A stretch of 64,000 nt of DNA from an uncultured Bacteroidales bacterium (GTDB lineage Bacteria > Bacteroidota > Bacteroidia > Bacteroidales > Bacteroidaceae): positions 56,848 through 120,847 of the forward strand of contig CACZCX010000017.1 of the NCBI GenBank assembly GCA_902779875.1, given 5' to 3'. Shown here one piece after another: positions 53,234 through 61,616 of this stretch; position 1 is the first letter of the stretch, and every line of letters starts with the position of its first letter. The position numbers and the translations under genes were made by a program. Under the pieces are notes generated by a model. It worked only from the letters and a program-made list of their open reading frames with translations. It ran no database searches and was not told the DNA's origin.

Positions 53234-55210
53234 TTATTCCTCGGGAGCGGGAGTATAGCTGTAACCCAGACCCGCACGGGTCACGATGCAGTGCGAGTAA
53301 GGCTCAATCTTCTTGCGGATACGTGTTATGTTGACATCGACGGTACGCGGCGTCACGATCACGTCATTGGGCCATATGGTCGAGAGCAGGTCCTCACGCG
53401 AGAACACCTTCTCGGGATTGTCAACAAACAGCGACAGGATATCGAGCTCAGTCTTGGTCAGAGGCACGGGATAGCCGTCAATCCTTACCACACGCCCTTG
53501 GGGGTCGAGTGCGATGCCCTTGACATGCGTATCGGTGATAGCCACACCAAGTCTGGCCTCCACCACATTGATGATATAGTCACCGGTCTTTTCACACTCG
53601 CTTATGATATCAGTGTAGATTGTACCGCTGGCATAGCTGTAGTCATGCTTGTCAATAGCCATGATGTTCTGCTGCTTGAGTTTGGTACGCAAGGCATTGA
53701 TCTGAGTCTCGGTCGATTTGGCTGTCTCTATGCTGAAATCCTCTCTGCGGCCTGAGAGCAGCATATTCATCTCGGTTACGGCAGCCTTGACCAACTGGAG
53801 CATATCCTTGACGCCCTGAACCTGGGCCTCGGTAAAGTCAATCTTGTTCTCACGCTTGCGGTGCATGATACGCGCCAGATTGAAGAAACTGTCACCCACG
53901 CTCTCCAACTCGCCGATCTGACGGAGCATGGAGCGGATCTTCTGCTTGGAGTCATCGGACAGGTGAGCCTCACCTATCTGTCCCAGGTAACGGCCTATCT
54001 CACTCTCCATCTCATCGCTCTGGTCCTCATACTTGGCAATCCTGTCATAGAGTTTCCGGAACTCGTCATTGTCATTGGTAGAATAGAGGGTAAGCACCTC
54101 GTCAAACATTTTCTGCATCTGCTCACCGAACACAACAATCTCTTTCTGCGCCTGCAGGAGCGAGATTTCAGGCGTCTTCATAAGACCGCCGCGGATAAAC
54201 TGGAGCTTGGAGCCCTCCTCCATCTCGCTTGCCTTGGGCTTGATGATGCTGCACACAATCCGCTCAAGCTGAGGTATGAACCATATAAGTATGAACGTGT
54301 TGATGACGTTGAACCCTGTATGGAAAGCGGCAAGCGCAAAGTTAAGCTGGGCAGGTGACTGTGAGCTGGCCGTAGGATCCAGACCGACCACGCGGCAGAC
54401 GGTGTTCACAAAGGGATAGAACACGCAGAGTATCCAAACCACGCCGAACACGTTGAACAGCAGGTGCGACATGGCGGCGCGACGGGCCTGAGTATTGGCC
54501 GACATGGCAGCCAGGTTGGCAGTGAGCGTGGTGCCGATGTTCTCACCCATAACGAGCGCGATACCCTGATAGATCGATATGGCACCGGTAGAGCAGAGCA
54601 CCATGGTGATGGCCATGAGTGCGGCCGATGACTGCGCGATGCAGGTCAGCACCGATCCTATAAGCAGGAATATGACGATGGTCAGGTATTTGCTGGAGTC
54701 AAACGATGTAAAGAAGGCCATGGCATACTCGTTGTGCGCCAGGTCCATCTCCTCACCGGTGGAACGCAGCAGACTGATGGCAAAAAGCAGGAAGCTGAGT
54801 CCGAACAGGAAATCGCCCACATATCTGTGTTTTCCGGTCTGGATGAGTATGATACCCACCAGAAAAGCAGGCCAGACTATATTGGCTATATTAAAAGAAA
54901 AACCTGCCGACATTATCCATGCCGACAGGGTAGTACCGATATTAGCGCCCATTATGACCGATATGGCCTGTGCAAGAGTAAGAAGAGCAGCGTTAACGAA
55001 AGATACGGTCATTACCGTGGTTGCTGCCGATGACTGAACGGCTACCGTTACAAGAGCGCCAGTGGCTACGCCTGAGAATCTGTTTGTGGTCATTGATCCC
55101 AGTAGATGTCGAAGGCCGGGACCAGCCATTTTCTGAAGGGCTTCGCTCATCACTTTCATGCCATAGATGAGCAGGGCAATTGCGCCCAGAAGTTTCAATG
55201 CAATCAACAT
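53234..55210 (-). CDS. Na/Pi cotransporter (NptA-like) fused to PhoU and a PhoB/OmpR-type DNA-binding domain
   Basis: 658 residues. Membrane part (1 to about 315) with two inverted repeats: AVQSSAATTVMTVSFVNAAL…GANIGTT and CIAQSSAALMAITMVLCSTG…GENIGTT (QSS and GxNIGTT motifs). PhoU-like helices about 345-555. Residues 563-658 are a winged helix: LTKTELDILSLFVDNPEKVF, SREDLLSTIWPN, RTVDVNITRIRKKIE and VTRAGLGYSY, all canonical Trans_reg_C. Typical family members end after PhoU. One uninterrupted frame links the parts. A Pho-box-like direct repeat precedes the promoter. Confidence 0.92.
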   Translation of the reverse strand: MLIALKLLGAIALLIYGMKVMSEALQKMAGPGLRHLLGSMTTNRFSGVATGALVTVAVQSSAATTVMTVSFVNAALLTLAQAISVIMGANIGTTLSAWIMSAGFSFNIANIVWPAFLVGIILIQTGKHRYVGDFLFGLSFLLFAISLLRSTGEEMDLAHNEYAMAFFTSFDSSKYLTIVIFLLIGSVLTCIAQSSAALMAITMVLCSTGAISIYQGIALVMGENIGTTLTANLAAMSANTQARRAAMSHLLFNVFGVVWILCVFYPFVNTVCRVVGLDPTASSQSPAQLNFALAAFHTGFNVINTFILIWFIPQLERIVCSIIKPKASEMEEGSKLQFIRGGLMKTPEISLLQAQKEIVVFGEQMQKMFDEVLTLYSTNDNDEFRKLYDRIAKYEDQSDEMESEIGRYLGQIGEAHLSDDSKQKIRSMLRQIGELESVGDSFFNLARIMHRKRENKIDFTEAQVQGVKDMLQLVKAAVTEMNMLLSGRREDFSIETAKSTETQINALRTKLKQQNIMAIDKHDYSYASGTIYTDIISECEKTGDYIINVVEARLGVAITDTHVKGIALDPQGRVVRIDGYPVPLTKTELDILSLFVDNPEKVFSREDLLSTIWPNDVIVTPRTVDVNITRIRKKIEPYSHCIVTRAGLGYSYTPAPEE

Positions 55211-55228
55211 ATTTCAATATTTCAACCA

Positions 55229-55259
55229 CAAAAATAGGCCTTATTCCCAATTACACAAA
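55229..55259 (-). promoter_or_regulatory. Promoter (TTTG-N19-TATTTTTG) of the Na/Pi-winged-helix gene
   Basis: Minus strand TTTG (55259-55256) and TATTTTTG (55236-55229) are 19 bp apart, giving a start near 55223, about 13 bp before the ATG at 55210. Confidence 0.7.
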
Positions 55260-55273
55260 TAAAATGGGAAAAA

Positions 55274-55292
55274 TGTAATGAAATTGTAACAG
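55274..55292 (-). promoter_or_regulatory. Pho-box-like direct repeat upstream of the -33 box
   Basis: Minus strand CTGTTACAATTTCATTACA: TTACA repeated with 11-bp spacing, the geometry recognised by PhoB-type winged helices (E. coli CTGTCAT n4 CTGTCAT). Centred about 60 bp upstream of the predicted start, a normal activator position. The gene it controls encodes such a winged helix. Binding is inferred. Confidence 0.5.
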
Positions 55293-55360
55293 AGCAGTGT
55301 GGCGAATCCGTTTCGTCCCCACTCACCCTCGCCAAGGTGGTTTCAACCCCGTTTCCGGGC

Positions 55361-55401
55361 ATAAAAATAGCCGGAGCGCGTTGTAACGTCACCCCGGCTA
55401 T
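55361..55401 (-). terminator. Terminator of the CE15 esterase gene
   Basis: Stem ATAGCCGG / CCGGCTAT around an 19-nt loop, followed on the minus strand by TTTTTATG, 17 bp after the CE15 stop. Confidence 0.75.
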
Positions 55402-55417
55402 CTCTATAACAATTGAT

Positions 55418-56677
55418 TTATTTGAAATCAGTCTCTGCCCATGGAATCCACTTCTGAACCTCTTTGTCTTTTAATGTTTCATCGACATAAAGGATAGTAG
55501 TGTTGGCATCCTCCTTACCCAGCAGGAACTTGTCAATGAATGCCTCTACCTCAGGATACTGGCTCTGGGGGAGCTGGCAATGACCGTGCTTACCCTGGAT
55601 TGAGAATCCCATACGGTCCTCGATTCCGAACTTTTCCCAAACCTCACGGGCAGCTACGCATGATACGTAACCGGCCTCGTCGGCAAGCCACTCATAGTCG
55701 GTGTTACCGAGTACCAGGAGGGCACGGGGGCAAACCAGAGCGCAGAGCTCGTGGTGGTCATACGGAAGCTTTGATACGTTATCCTCCTTCCAGTCCCACA
55801 TGGACTTCATGAACCAGTGATCATCGGTATTACCCAGATTCTCTACATTGCCAAGAGTCTGTGATACACGCCAAGCAGCTGCACCACCGCCACCGGGCTC
55901 CTGAGCGATTGTCAGAGCGATACGCTCATCCAGTGCACCTGACCAGAGGGCCATCTTACCAGCGTATGAGCAACCGGTGATACCGATGTGCTTCATATCG
56001 ATCTTGCTGGCAGCGCCTACGATCTCCAGACCGTCGATGAGGCGGCTTACGCCCCAAGTCCACTCTGCATATGCACCGTTGTCAACCAGTTCGGGATAGA
56101 GACGGTCAAAATTGTATGTGCCACGGCCGTCTTTCTTCTCACCGCCGCCAAAGCCGCCCATCTGTGAGTAGCTGTTCACCTGACGCTCGCTAAAGTTCAT
56201 GGTAGCGATCTTGCGCTCGCTGAAGAACTGACGGGGCAGGCTGTTGTTTGAAGCACCGATCATAAGGGGGAACGGGCCGTCACCTTCCGGATAGTTGATT
56301 TTGGCAGAAATCTCAAGAGTCTCACCGTTGCGGGTAACCTTTACGGTCAGGGTATTGTTCTCAAGGGTTGCCTCGATATTCTCCTTGCCGATCATAGGCT
56401 TCTCACCGATCTCGTAGTGGTAGAGCTCACGGATGATCTCAGCGCGACGCTTCTCCCAATCCTTGAACTTCTTTACCTGCTTTGTGCTGTTTGAGAACTC
56501 AAACGGGTTGGGCAGGGTCTCCGAAACCTTAGCCTCATCAACTGAGGGGAATGACGGAGCAGGATACTTAGCACCGGTGAATTCCTGATCGTAAACCAGA
56601 GGAATCTCATTCTTGGCCGACATTGTGGTAGCCGAGAGGACTGCAACGGCTAACAGAATAACTTTGCTTCTTTTCAT
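55418..56677 (-). CDS. CE15-like glucuronoyl esterase (alpha/beta hydrolase)
   Basis: 419 residues with signal peptide MKRSKVILLAVAVLSATTMSA. CE15 features: nucleophile Ser237 in ITGCSYAGKMALW, acidic residue Glu260 in IAQEPGGGGAAAWR, catalytic His366 in QGKHGHCQLPQSQ and the Trp-containing HWFMKSMWDWKED loop. The family motif GCSRxGK has Tyr instead of Arg here. Cleaves ester links between lignin and glucuronoxylan in known members, which fits the xylan-active genes nearby. A TATATTTG promoter precedes it. Confidence 0.88.
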   Translation of the reverse strand: MKRSKVILLAVAVLSATTMSAKNEIPLVYDQEFTGAKYPAPSFPSVDEAKVSETLPNPFEFSNSTKQVKKFKDWEKRRAEIIRELYHYEIGEKPMIGKENIEATLENNTLTVKVTRNGETLEISAKINYPEGDGPFPLMIGASNNSLPRQFFSERKIATMNFSERQVNSYSQMGGFGGGEKKDGRGTYNFDRLYPELVDNGAYAEWTWGVSRLIDGLEIVGAASKIDMKHIGITGCSYAGKMALWSGALDERIALTIAQEPGGGGAAAWRVSQTLGNVENLGNTDDHWFMKSMWDWKEDNVSKLPYDHHELCALVCPRALLVLGNTDYEWLADEAGYVSCVAAREVWEKFGIEDRMGFSIQGKHGHCQLPQSQYPEVEAFIDKFLLGKEDANTTILYVDETLKDKEVQKWIPWAETDFK

Positions 56678-56720
56678 ATTGTAAGTTTAGGTTAATAAAT
56701 AAGCGTTGTCAAAAGGTCCC

Positions 56721-56728
56721 CAAATATA
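56721..56728 (-). promoter_or_regulatory. -7 element TATATTTG of the CE15 gene
   Basis: Minus-strand TAnnTTTG match 43 bp upstream of the ATG at 56677; a TTG about 17 bp upstream of it could be the -33 box. Confidence 0.5.
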
Positions 56729-56788
56729 GGGCTTATCTTTAATATCAAAAATTTTGCGGTCGGTTAAACCTATGCAAAACATAAAAAA

Positions 56789-57799
56789 TCAGAAACCAAG
56801 GACAATTTTGACAGGAAGGTGGTCCGAATAGCCGCCTTGGTAACGGCGTCCGTTATAAGTACGGAACGGCTTAACTCCTCCGTAACTGTCATCGTCAGTA
56901 AGAAGGAATCCGTGGTTCATTATAGACACATCAAGCAGCTCAGTACAGCCAAGTCCGTTCAGCACCGATGCCGATACCACGAACTGGTCATATTTGTCCC
57001 ACACGCCCTGGTATTTGTAGCTACCGTCGGGCAGAGGGTCCATAAGAGTGACCAGCTCACCGTCACTGAGATTCTTGCCCGATGCATACACGTGCGCCTT
57101 AAGAACGTCACGCACAGCCGCATCATCAGGTCCTTCGTTCAGGTCGCCCATTATTATGACGTAAGGTTTGCGGCGCACCCCGAGAATACTGTCCACCGAT
57201 TCGCGCACCACCTTTGCGGCACCCATACGCAGACGCTCGGTCTCATCGGTCCCGCCGTAACGGCTAGGCCAGTGGCAGACGTAGATATCGAGTGTGTCAT
57301 GGTTCTCGAGCATGCCTGTAACATGCAGCACGTCACGCGTAGCGCCTCCGCCCACCTCACGCAGGTTGACACGCAGCGACTCATGGTCAATAAGACGGAA
57401 CAGGCTGCTGCGGTACATAAGCGCCACATCAATGCCACGACGGTCAGGCGAATCGGTCATGACGAACTTGTAGCCCACCTCACGCAGTGCAGAGCGGGCG
57501 GTGAGGTCCGTAAGGACGGTGGCGTTCTCCACCTCCGAAAGGCCCACAAGCGCGGGTGCCATCTCTTGATCGGCCGATACGATCACCTTGGAGAGCGCAT
57601 CCATCTTATCACGGTAACGGGAGACGGTCCAGTGATAATTGCCATCAGGGGTATAGTCGTCATCGTCCTTGAGAGGGTCATTCTCAGGATCGAACAGGTT
57701 CTCGGCATTGCAGAACATCACAGTCATGCTCTGCTGCGGAAAAAGATTCAGGGAAGTAAGGATGCAAACAAGGAAGTAAACGATTCGTCTCATATTCAT
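56789..57799 (-). CDS. Secreted endonuclease/exonuclease/phosphatase-family protein
   Basis: 336 residues, signal peptide MNMRRIVYFLVCILTSLNLF. EEP marks: MTVMFCNAENLFDPENDP, LVGLSEVENATVL (catalytic Glu), LDIYVCHWPSRYGG, VIIMGDLNEGPDD (Asn/Asp) and GYSDHLPVKIVLGF (SDH). Could act on DNA, phospholipid or sugar phosphate; the substrate cannot be told. It follows the beta-helix lipoprotein by 6 nt, so the two are co-transcribed. Confidence 0.9.
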   Translation of the reverse strand: MNMRRIVYFLVCILTSLNLFPQQSMTVMFCNAENLFDPENDPLKDDDDYTPDGNYHWTVSRYRDKMDALSKVIVSADQEMAPALVGLSEVENATVLTDLTARSALREVGYKFVMTDSPDRRGIDVALMYRSSLFRLIDHESLRVNLREVGGGATRDVLHVTGMLENHDTLDIYVCHWPSRYGGTDETERLRMGAAKVVRESVDSILGVRRKPYVIIMGDLNEGPDDAAVRDVLKAHVYASGKNLSDGELVTLMDPLPDGSYKYQGVWDKYDQFVVSASVLNGLGCTELLDVSIMNHGFLLTDDDSYGGVKPFRTYNGRRYQGGYSDHLPVKIVLGF

Positions 57800-57805
57800 T
57801 GTGTT

Positions 57806-59230
57806 TTAGTCATGTGGCTTGTATTGGTAACAGCCCGCGTCGGCTCCATCGGCCGGTCGGGTTACGCCGGCCAGGTCCATGAGCCACAAGGCTGATGCGG
57901 CATCGGCAATGCCTCGCGCCGGTGAGAGGGAATCCAGCTCAAACACCGAACGGTAGCCGACTCTGGTCCTGTTCCTGAAATTGGAGGCGCCGTAGGCCTT
58001 ATTCCTGTTATTCTCGAACCGCACGTTGCTGAAACGCGAATCGGTGGTATCACGAACCATCAGGAGCGAGTTGCTTACACTGTAGGGAGCCGTCTCCCTT
58101 ACGGAATCGGCAAACTGGGTGATCAGTTCCGAAGTATGACGTCCGGTTATTATGCAGTTATTGAACGATGCACCGCCGAACCCGACGCCCCTGCCTTCAC
58201 GGCTGTCACTGAGCAGCACCGCCTGCCCCGCGCCATCCCAGAGAGAGAAGGCCGCGATGGTGCAGAACGTGAACTCCGACTGTCCGCCGGCAATATCCAC
58301 ACATACCCCTCCGGCATTGGTAATCTGCGAGTTGGCGACCGACAGTCTGCATCCCGTCGCCTCCAGTCCGTTACCTTTAATATTATGTATGACCGATGAC
58401 ACCAAGCTCAGTTTCAGACTCTCACTGCCTGCGCTGTCGGCCTTTATGCCAAAGTCGGCACCGTGAATGTCACACCACTCCAGCATATTGCCGTAACTGC
58501 CGCCACGGAGCCTTACTCCGCCCCACTGCCCTGAGAGCAGGTCATAAGGCAGGTCCTCAAGCATATCGTCCAGGCGGTCTCCGCGCATGATTATCACGCT
58601 GTCGGGCGTGCCCTGCGCCACCAGACGGCCGGCAACGTCAAGTACCGCACCCTTATGGAAATAGAGTCGCGTACCGGGCTCCAGAGTAAGGGTGGCACCC
58701 TCCTTTACGTAGAGGCTGTCGTAGATTATATAAGGTACAAGCGGGGTCAGTCTGGTATCGGACTCAATCCTCTGCCCTTTCAGGACTACGGCGTTCTGAG
58801 CGCTCACCTCAAGTCTTACATGCTGAACGTTGCCGCTCTCCAGGATGAACCGTATGGAATCAAACGCCTGGAACAGCCCGGTCTCTCCGCTCTCGGGTAT
58901 ATTGACCGATACAAAACAGAACAGGCTGTCACCTGCCCCGAGTTCAAGCGACGTGATGGTGGAACCTCCCTCCCCGTCCATGTTCATGCGGAAGGGGCTG
59001 GCCGCTCCGCCACCCATAACGGCGTCGAACCGCAGTCCCACGTCATTACGGTTATAGACCTTGAACCATACCGAGGCCGATGCCACACCCGTGAATACGG
59101 TATCCATGCTCACCGTATCGGCCGAGAAAGAGAGACGGTAACGGCCGTCAGCGCTGAACTCCCACTCGTCGTGACACGACAAGAGGGAAAGGAGGGCTGT
59201 CAGGGCCAGCATGAGACGGACCGGTTTCAT
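57806..59230 (-). CDS. Right-handed beta-helix lipoprotein
   Basis: 474 residues, lipobox LLSLLSC (MKPVRLMLALTALLSLLSC). After a beta-sandwich (about 25-145, SFSADTVSMDTVFTGVASAS) come right-handed parallel beta-helix coils (LYVKEGATLTLEPGTRLYFH, AVLDVAGRLVAQGTPDSVII, WGGVRLRGGSYGNMLEWCDI, ISVANSQITNAGG-like turns). The last residues (RGIADAASALWLMDLAGVTR) resemble 'DLxGxxR' ends of surface proteins. Possibly adhesive or polysaccharide-binding. Confidence 0.82.
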   Translation of the reverse strand: MKPVRLMLALTALLSLLSCHDEWEFSADGRYRLSFSADTVSMDTVFTGVASASVWFKVYNRNDVGLRFDAVMGGGAASPFRMNMDGEGGSTITSLELGAGDSLFCFVSVNIPESGETGLFQAFDSIRFILESGNVQHVRLEVSAQNAVVLKGQRIESDTRLTPLVPYIIYDSLYVKEGATLTLEPGTRLYFHKGAVLDVAGRLVAQGTPDSVIIMRGDRLDDMLEDLPYDLLSGQWGGVRLRGGSYGNMLEWCDIHGADFGIKADSAGSESLKLSLVSSVIHNIKGNGLEATGCRLSVANSQITNAGGVCVDIAGGQSEFTFCTIAAFSLWDGAGQAVLLSDSREGRGVGFGGASFNNCIITGRHTSELITQFADSVRETAPYSVSNSLLMVRDTTDSRFSNVRFENNRNKAYGASNFRNRTRVGYRSVFELDSLSPARGIADAASALWLMDLAGVTRPADGADAGCYQYKPHD

Positions 59231-59307
59231 AGAATGTATGGTTTTTGAGGTGCGCTAATATAAAACGGAAATCCCACAAAAATAGTATTCTCTGCAAGAT
59301 TCATGAC

Positions 59308-59315
59308 TATCTTTG
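59308..59315 (+). promoter_or_regulatory. -7 element TATCTTTG of the BASS-like/lipase operon
   Basis: Exact TAnnTTTG match 22 bp before the ATG at 59338, in the divergent gap with the beta-helix gene. Confidence 0.55.
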
Positions 59316-59337
59316 CACAAAAACAGGGAGAACAGAC

Positions 59338-60336
59338 ATGAAAGAGAGGATTGACAGAGGCAGAGTATTGAAATTCCTTAAGGACTGGATGCTTGTGATA
59401 GGCATGATATCGGGTGCCAGCGCATACCTCATATACATGCAGATACCCTCCATCCACTCTGCCGGTCCCGTACTGGAGCTGATATGCCGCAAGGCACAGC
59501 CCATACTGCTGTTCCTCATGCTGTTCATTAGCTTCAGCCGAATAGAACCCCGTCAGCTGCACCCCACCCGCTGGAATATATGGAACCTGCTCATCCAGGT
59601 AGGTTCGTTCCTGCTGCTCTCGCTGGCAGTGATCTGGGCCATGCACAGCCAGACCGCACTTGCCGCCTGGATACTGCGTCACCGCATACTCTTTGAGGCG
59701 GCCATGCTCTGTATGATATGTCCCACAGCCACCGCATGCGCTGTGGTCACCGGCAAGCTGGGAGGTGACATGGCACAGGTGGTCATGTACACCATAACAA
59801 TCAACCTGGCGGTATCGGTCGTAGTTCCGCTCACCGTGCCCCTGCTCTATCCGCAGGCCGGCATCACATTCGTAGCCGCTTTCAGCCGCATCCTGGCCAA
59901 GGTATTCCCGCTGCTCATACTGCCCTGTCTCACCGCGTGGACCGTACGCTGGCTCTTGCCCCGCTTCCATGAGTGGGTAGCCTCCAAGATGAACCTCTCG
60001 TTCTACCTCTGGAGCGTGTCACTCACCCTGGCCATACTCATGAGCACCCGTGCCATCGTGCATAGCAAATGCAGCATACTGACACTGGTGGGAGTTGCAC
60101 TCACATCCATGCTCTGCTGCATATTCCAATTCGCCGCAGGCCGCATGACCGGAAAGCGCTCAGGCAACCGCATTGAGGCCAGCCAGTCCCTGGGACAGAA
60201 GAACACCGTATTCGGAATCTGGATGGGTTACACTTTCTGGAACCCGCTGGTATCGGTAGCAGGCGGATTCTACACAATCTGGCATAACATCCACAACACA
60301 CGGCAGCTCTACAAGAGTGCCAATAAAAAGCACTGA
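59338..60336 (+). CDS. BASS-like transporter 3 (divergent)
   Basis: 332 residues from ATG 59338 (MKERIDRGRVLKFLKDWML). About nine hydrophobic helices, including LLFLMLFISFSRIEPRQLHP and MLCMICPTATACAVVTGKLG. The CPGG…SN box is CPTATACA, and ExGxQN is replaced by EASQSLGQKNTVFGIWMGY, so the sodium sites of the other two transporters are not conserved. This variant resembles the putative-transporter branch seen in Bacteroidetes. It is followed by the lipase-like gene after 2 nt. Confidence 0.75.
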   Translation: MKERIDRGRVLKFLKDWMLVIGMISGASAYLIYMQIPSIHSAGPVLELICRKAQPILLFLMLFISFSRIEPRQLHPTRWNIWNLLIQVGSFLLLSLAVIWAMHSQTALAAWILRHRILFEAAMLCMICPTATACAVVTGKLGGDMAQVVMYTITINLAVSVVVPLTVPLLYPQAGITFVAAFSRILAKVFPLLILPCLTAWTVRWLLPRFHEWVASKMNLSFYLWSVSLTLAILMSTRAIVHSKCSILTLVGVALTSMLCCIFQFAAGRMTGKRSGNRIEASQSLGQKNTVFGIWMGYTFWNPLVSVAGGFYTIWHNIHNTRQLYKSANKKH

Positions 60337-60338
60337 TT

Positions 60339-61568
60339 ATGATTGAAAGGACTATAAAAGCATTATCGGCACTTACCCTCCTTTTTACCCTCACATGCTG
60401 CGAAAAGGAGGATTACGTAAATGACGACACCCCGCGTACACCACGACGTGAGTGGTATGAGATCGTAAAGACCGATACGCTCACCGCCGCCGAACTGACA
60501 CAGGGTCTGGCAGGCTATTCCATACCCATTATCCGCACATCGGTGGCCCGCGTGGCATTCATGTACAACTCCACCGACGGGACCGACTCGGTACATCTGT
60601 CCGGCACGGTGACCTACCCCATAACCCGCAACAACTTCAACAGGCTTCTGCTGGAGAACCACCAGTTCTACGTAAACGACAACGAGGCTCCCTCACAGTC
60701 CTCGACAGGCGGTATGATAATATCGGCCAGATCCGGATCCGAGAGCATATGCATCACACCCGAATACCAGGGACTGGGACTCACCAGCCACATGCGCCTT
60801 CCCTATTTCAATGCAACGTTGCTCGCACGTCAGAGCATAGACTGCTTCAATGCCGCCCTGACACTCATTACGGACCTGGGGATTGAACTTGTCCCGAACT
60901 ACTTTACATACAACTTCGGATACTCGCTTGGAGGTGCCGTATCGGCCGCCATAGCGAGAGAGGTAGAGCTCGACCCGGAGCTGGACAGGACCATGCACAT
61001 AAAAAAGAGCATCTGCGGCGGTGGTCCCTATGATCCCAACGCCCTGCTTGAACACTACTCGTCCATTCCCGATGACTCCATAGCCTATCCCATCGTCATA
61101 ATATGTGCCCTGGAGGGTGCCCGTGACGAGAATCCCGCCATGAGAGAGGCTTACAGCGACACTATCCTCTACTCGCGCAAACTCAGGGAGTCAGGTCTCT
61201 TTGAAGCCATTCAGGCCAAACAGAGTAATACCAGGCAGCTCATAAGGCTCATACATGAGAACGGATGCTACACCCTCCGGGAGATGGTTAATCCCGACCT
61301 TTTTGACCGGGAGTCATCCCTTTACAGGTTCCTCGTTGAGCATAACAGCAGGAATGACCTCACAGTGGGCTGGTCTCCGCATAAACCCATGTACGTTTGT
61401 CATGCCGGCCAGGACAACTGCGTCCCGTTTGCCTGCTACCAGAGCCTCAAGACCAAGATGGCCGGCAACCCCAACATTACATGGGAGGTCACCAGGAACG
61501 AGGACCACGCCAATGACGGCACCTATTTCTATATGAGGCTCATACTTGGAATGCTGCCTCTTGAATGA
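60339..61568 (+). CDS. Lipoprotein alpha/beta hydrolase (secreted lipase-like)
   Basis: 409 residues; lipobox in LTLLFTLTC. Nucleophile elbow FGYSLGGAVSAA (Ser about 193), Asp in VCHAGQDNCVPFACYQ and His in NEDHANDGTYFY complete the triad. CGGGPYDPNALLEHYSSIPD and the upstream region SICITPEYQGLGLT match the secretory lipase-like fold of Bacteroidales. Likely a surface or periplasmic esterase. Start 2 nt after the transporter stop. Confidence 0.85.
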   Translation: MIERTIKALSALTLLFTLTCCEKEDYVNDDTPRTPRREWYEIVKTDTLTAAELTQGLAGYSIPIIRTSVARVAFMYNSTDGTDSVHLSGTVTYPITRNNFNRLLLENHQFYVNDNEAPSQSSTGGMIISARSGSESICITPEYQGLGLTSHMRLPYFNATLLARQSIDCFNAALTLITDLGIELVPNYFTYNFGYSLGGAVSAAIAREVELDPELDRTMHIKKSICGGGPYDPNALLEHYSSIPDDSIAYPIVIICALEGARDENPAMREAYSDTILYSRKLRESGLFEAIQAKQSNTRQLIRLIHENGCYTLREMVNPDLFDRESSLYRFLVEHNSRNDLTVGWSPHKPMYVCHAGQDNCVPFACYQSLKTKMAGNPNITWEVTRNEDHANDGTYFYMRLILGMLPLE

Positions 61569-61594
61569 CAGGCCCGATTGTCTTAAAAAAGAAC

Positions 61595-61602
61595 TATCTT
61601 TG
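61595..61602 (+). promoter_or_regulatory. -7 element TATCTTTG of tilS
   Basis: TAnnTTTG match 14 bp before the tilS ATG (61617). A short leader is implied, and tilS need not depend on the upstream operon. Confidence 0.5.
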
Positions 61603-61616
61603 AGCCTGATAACGCT

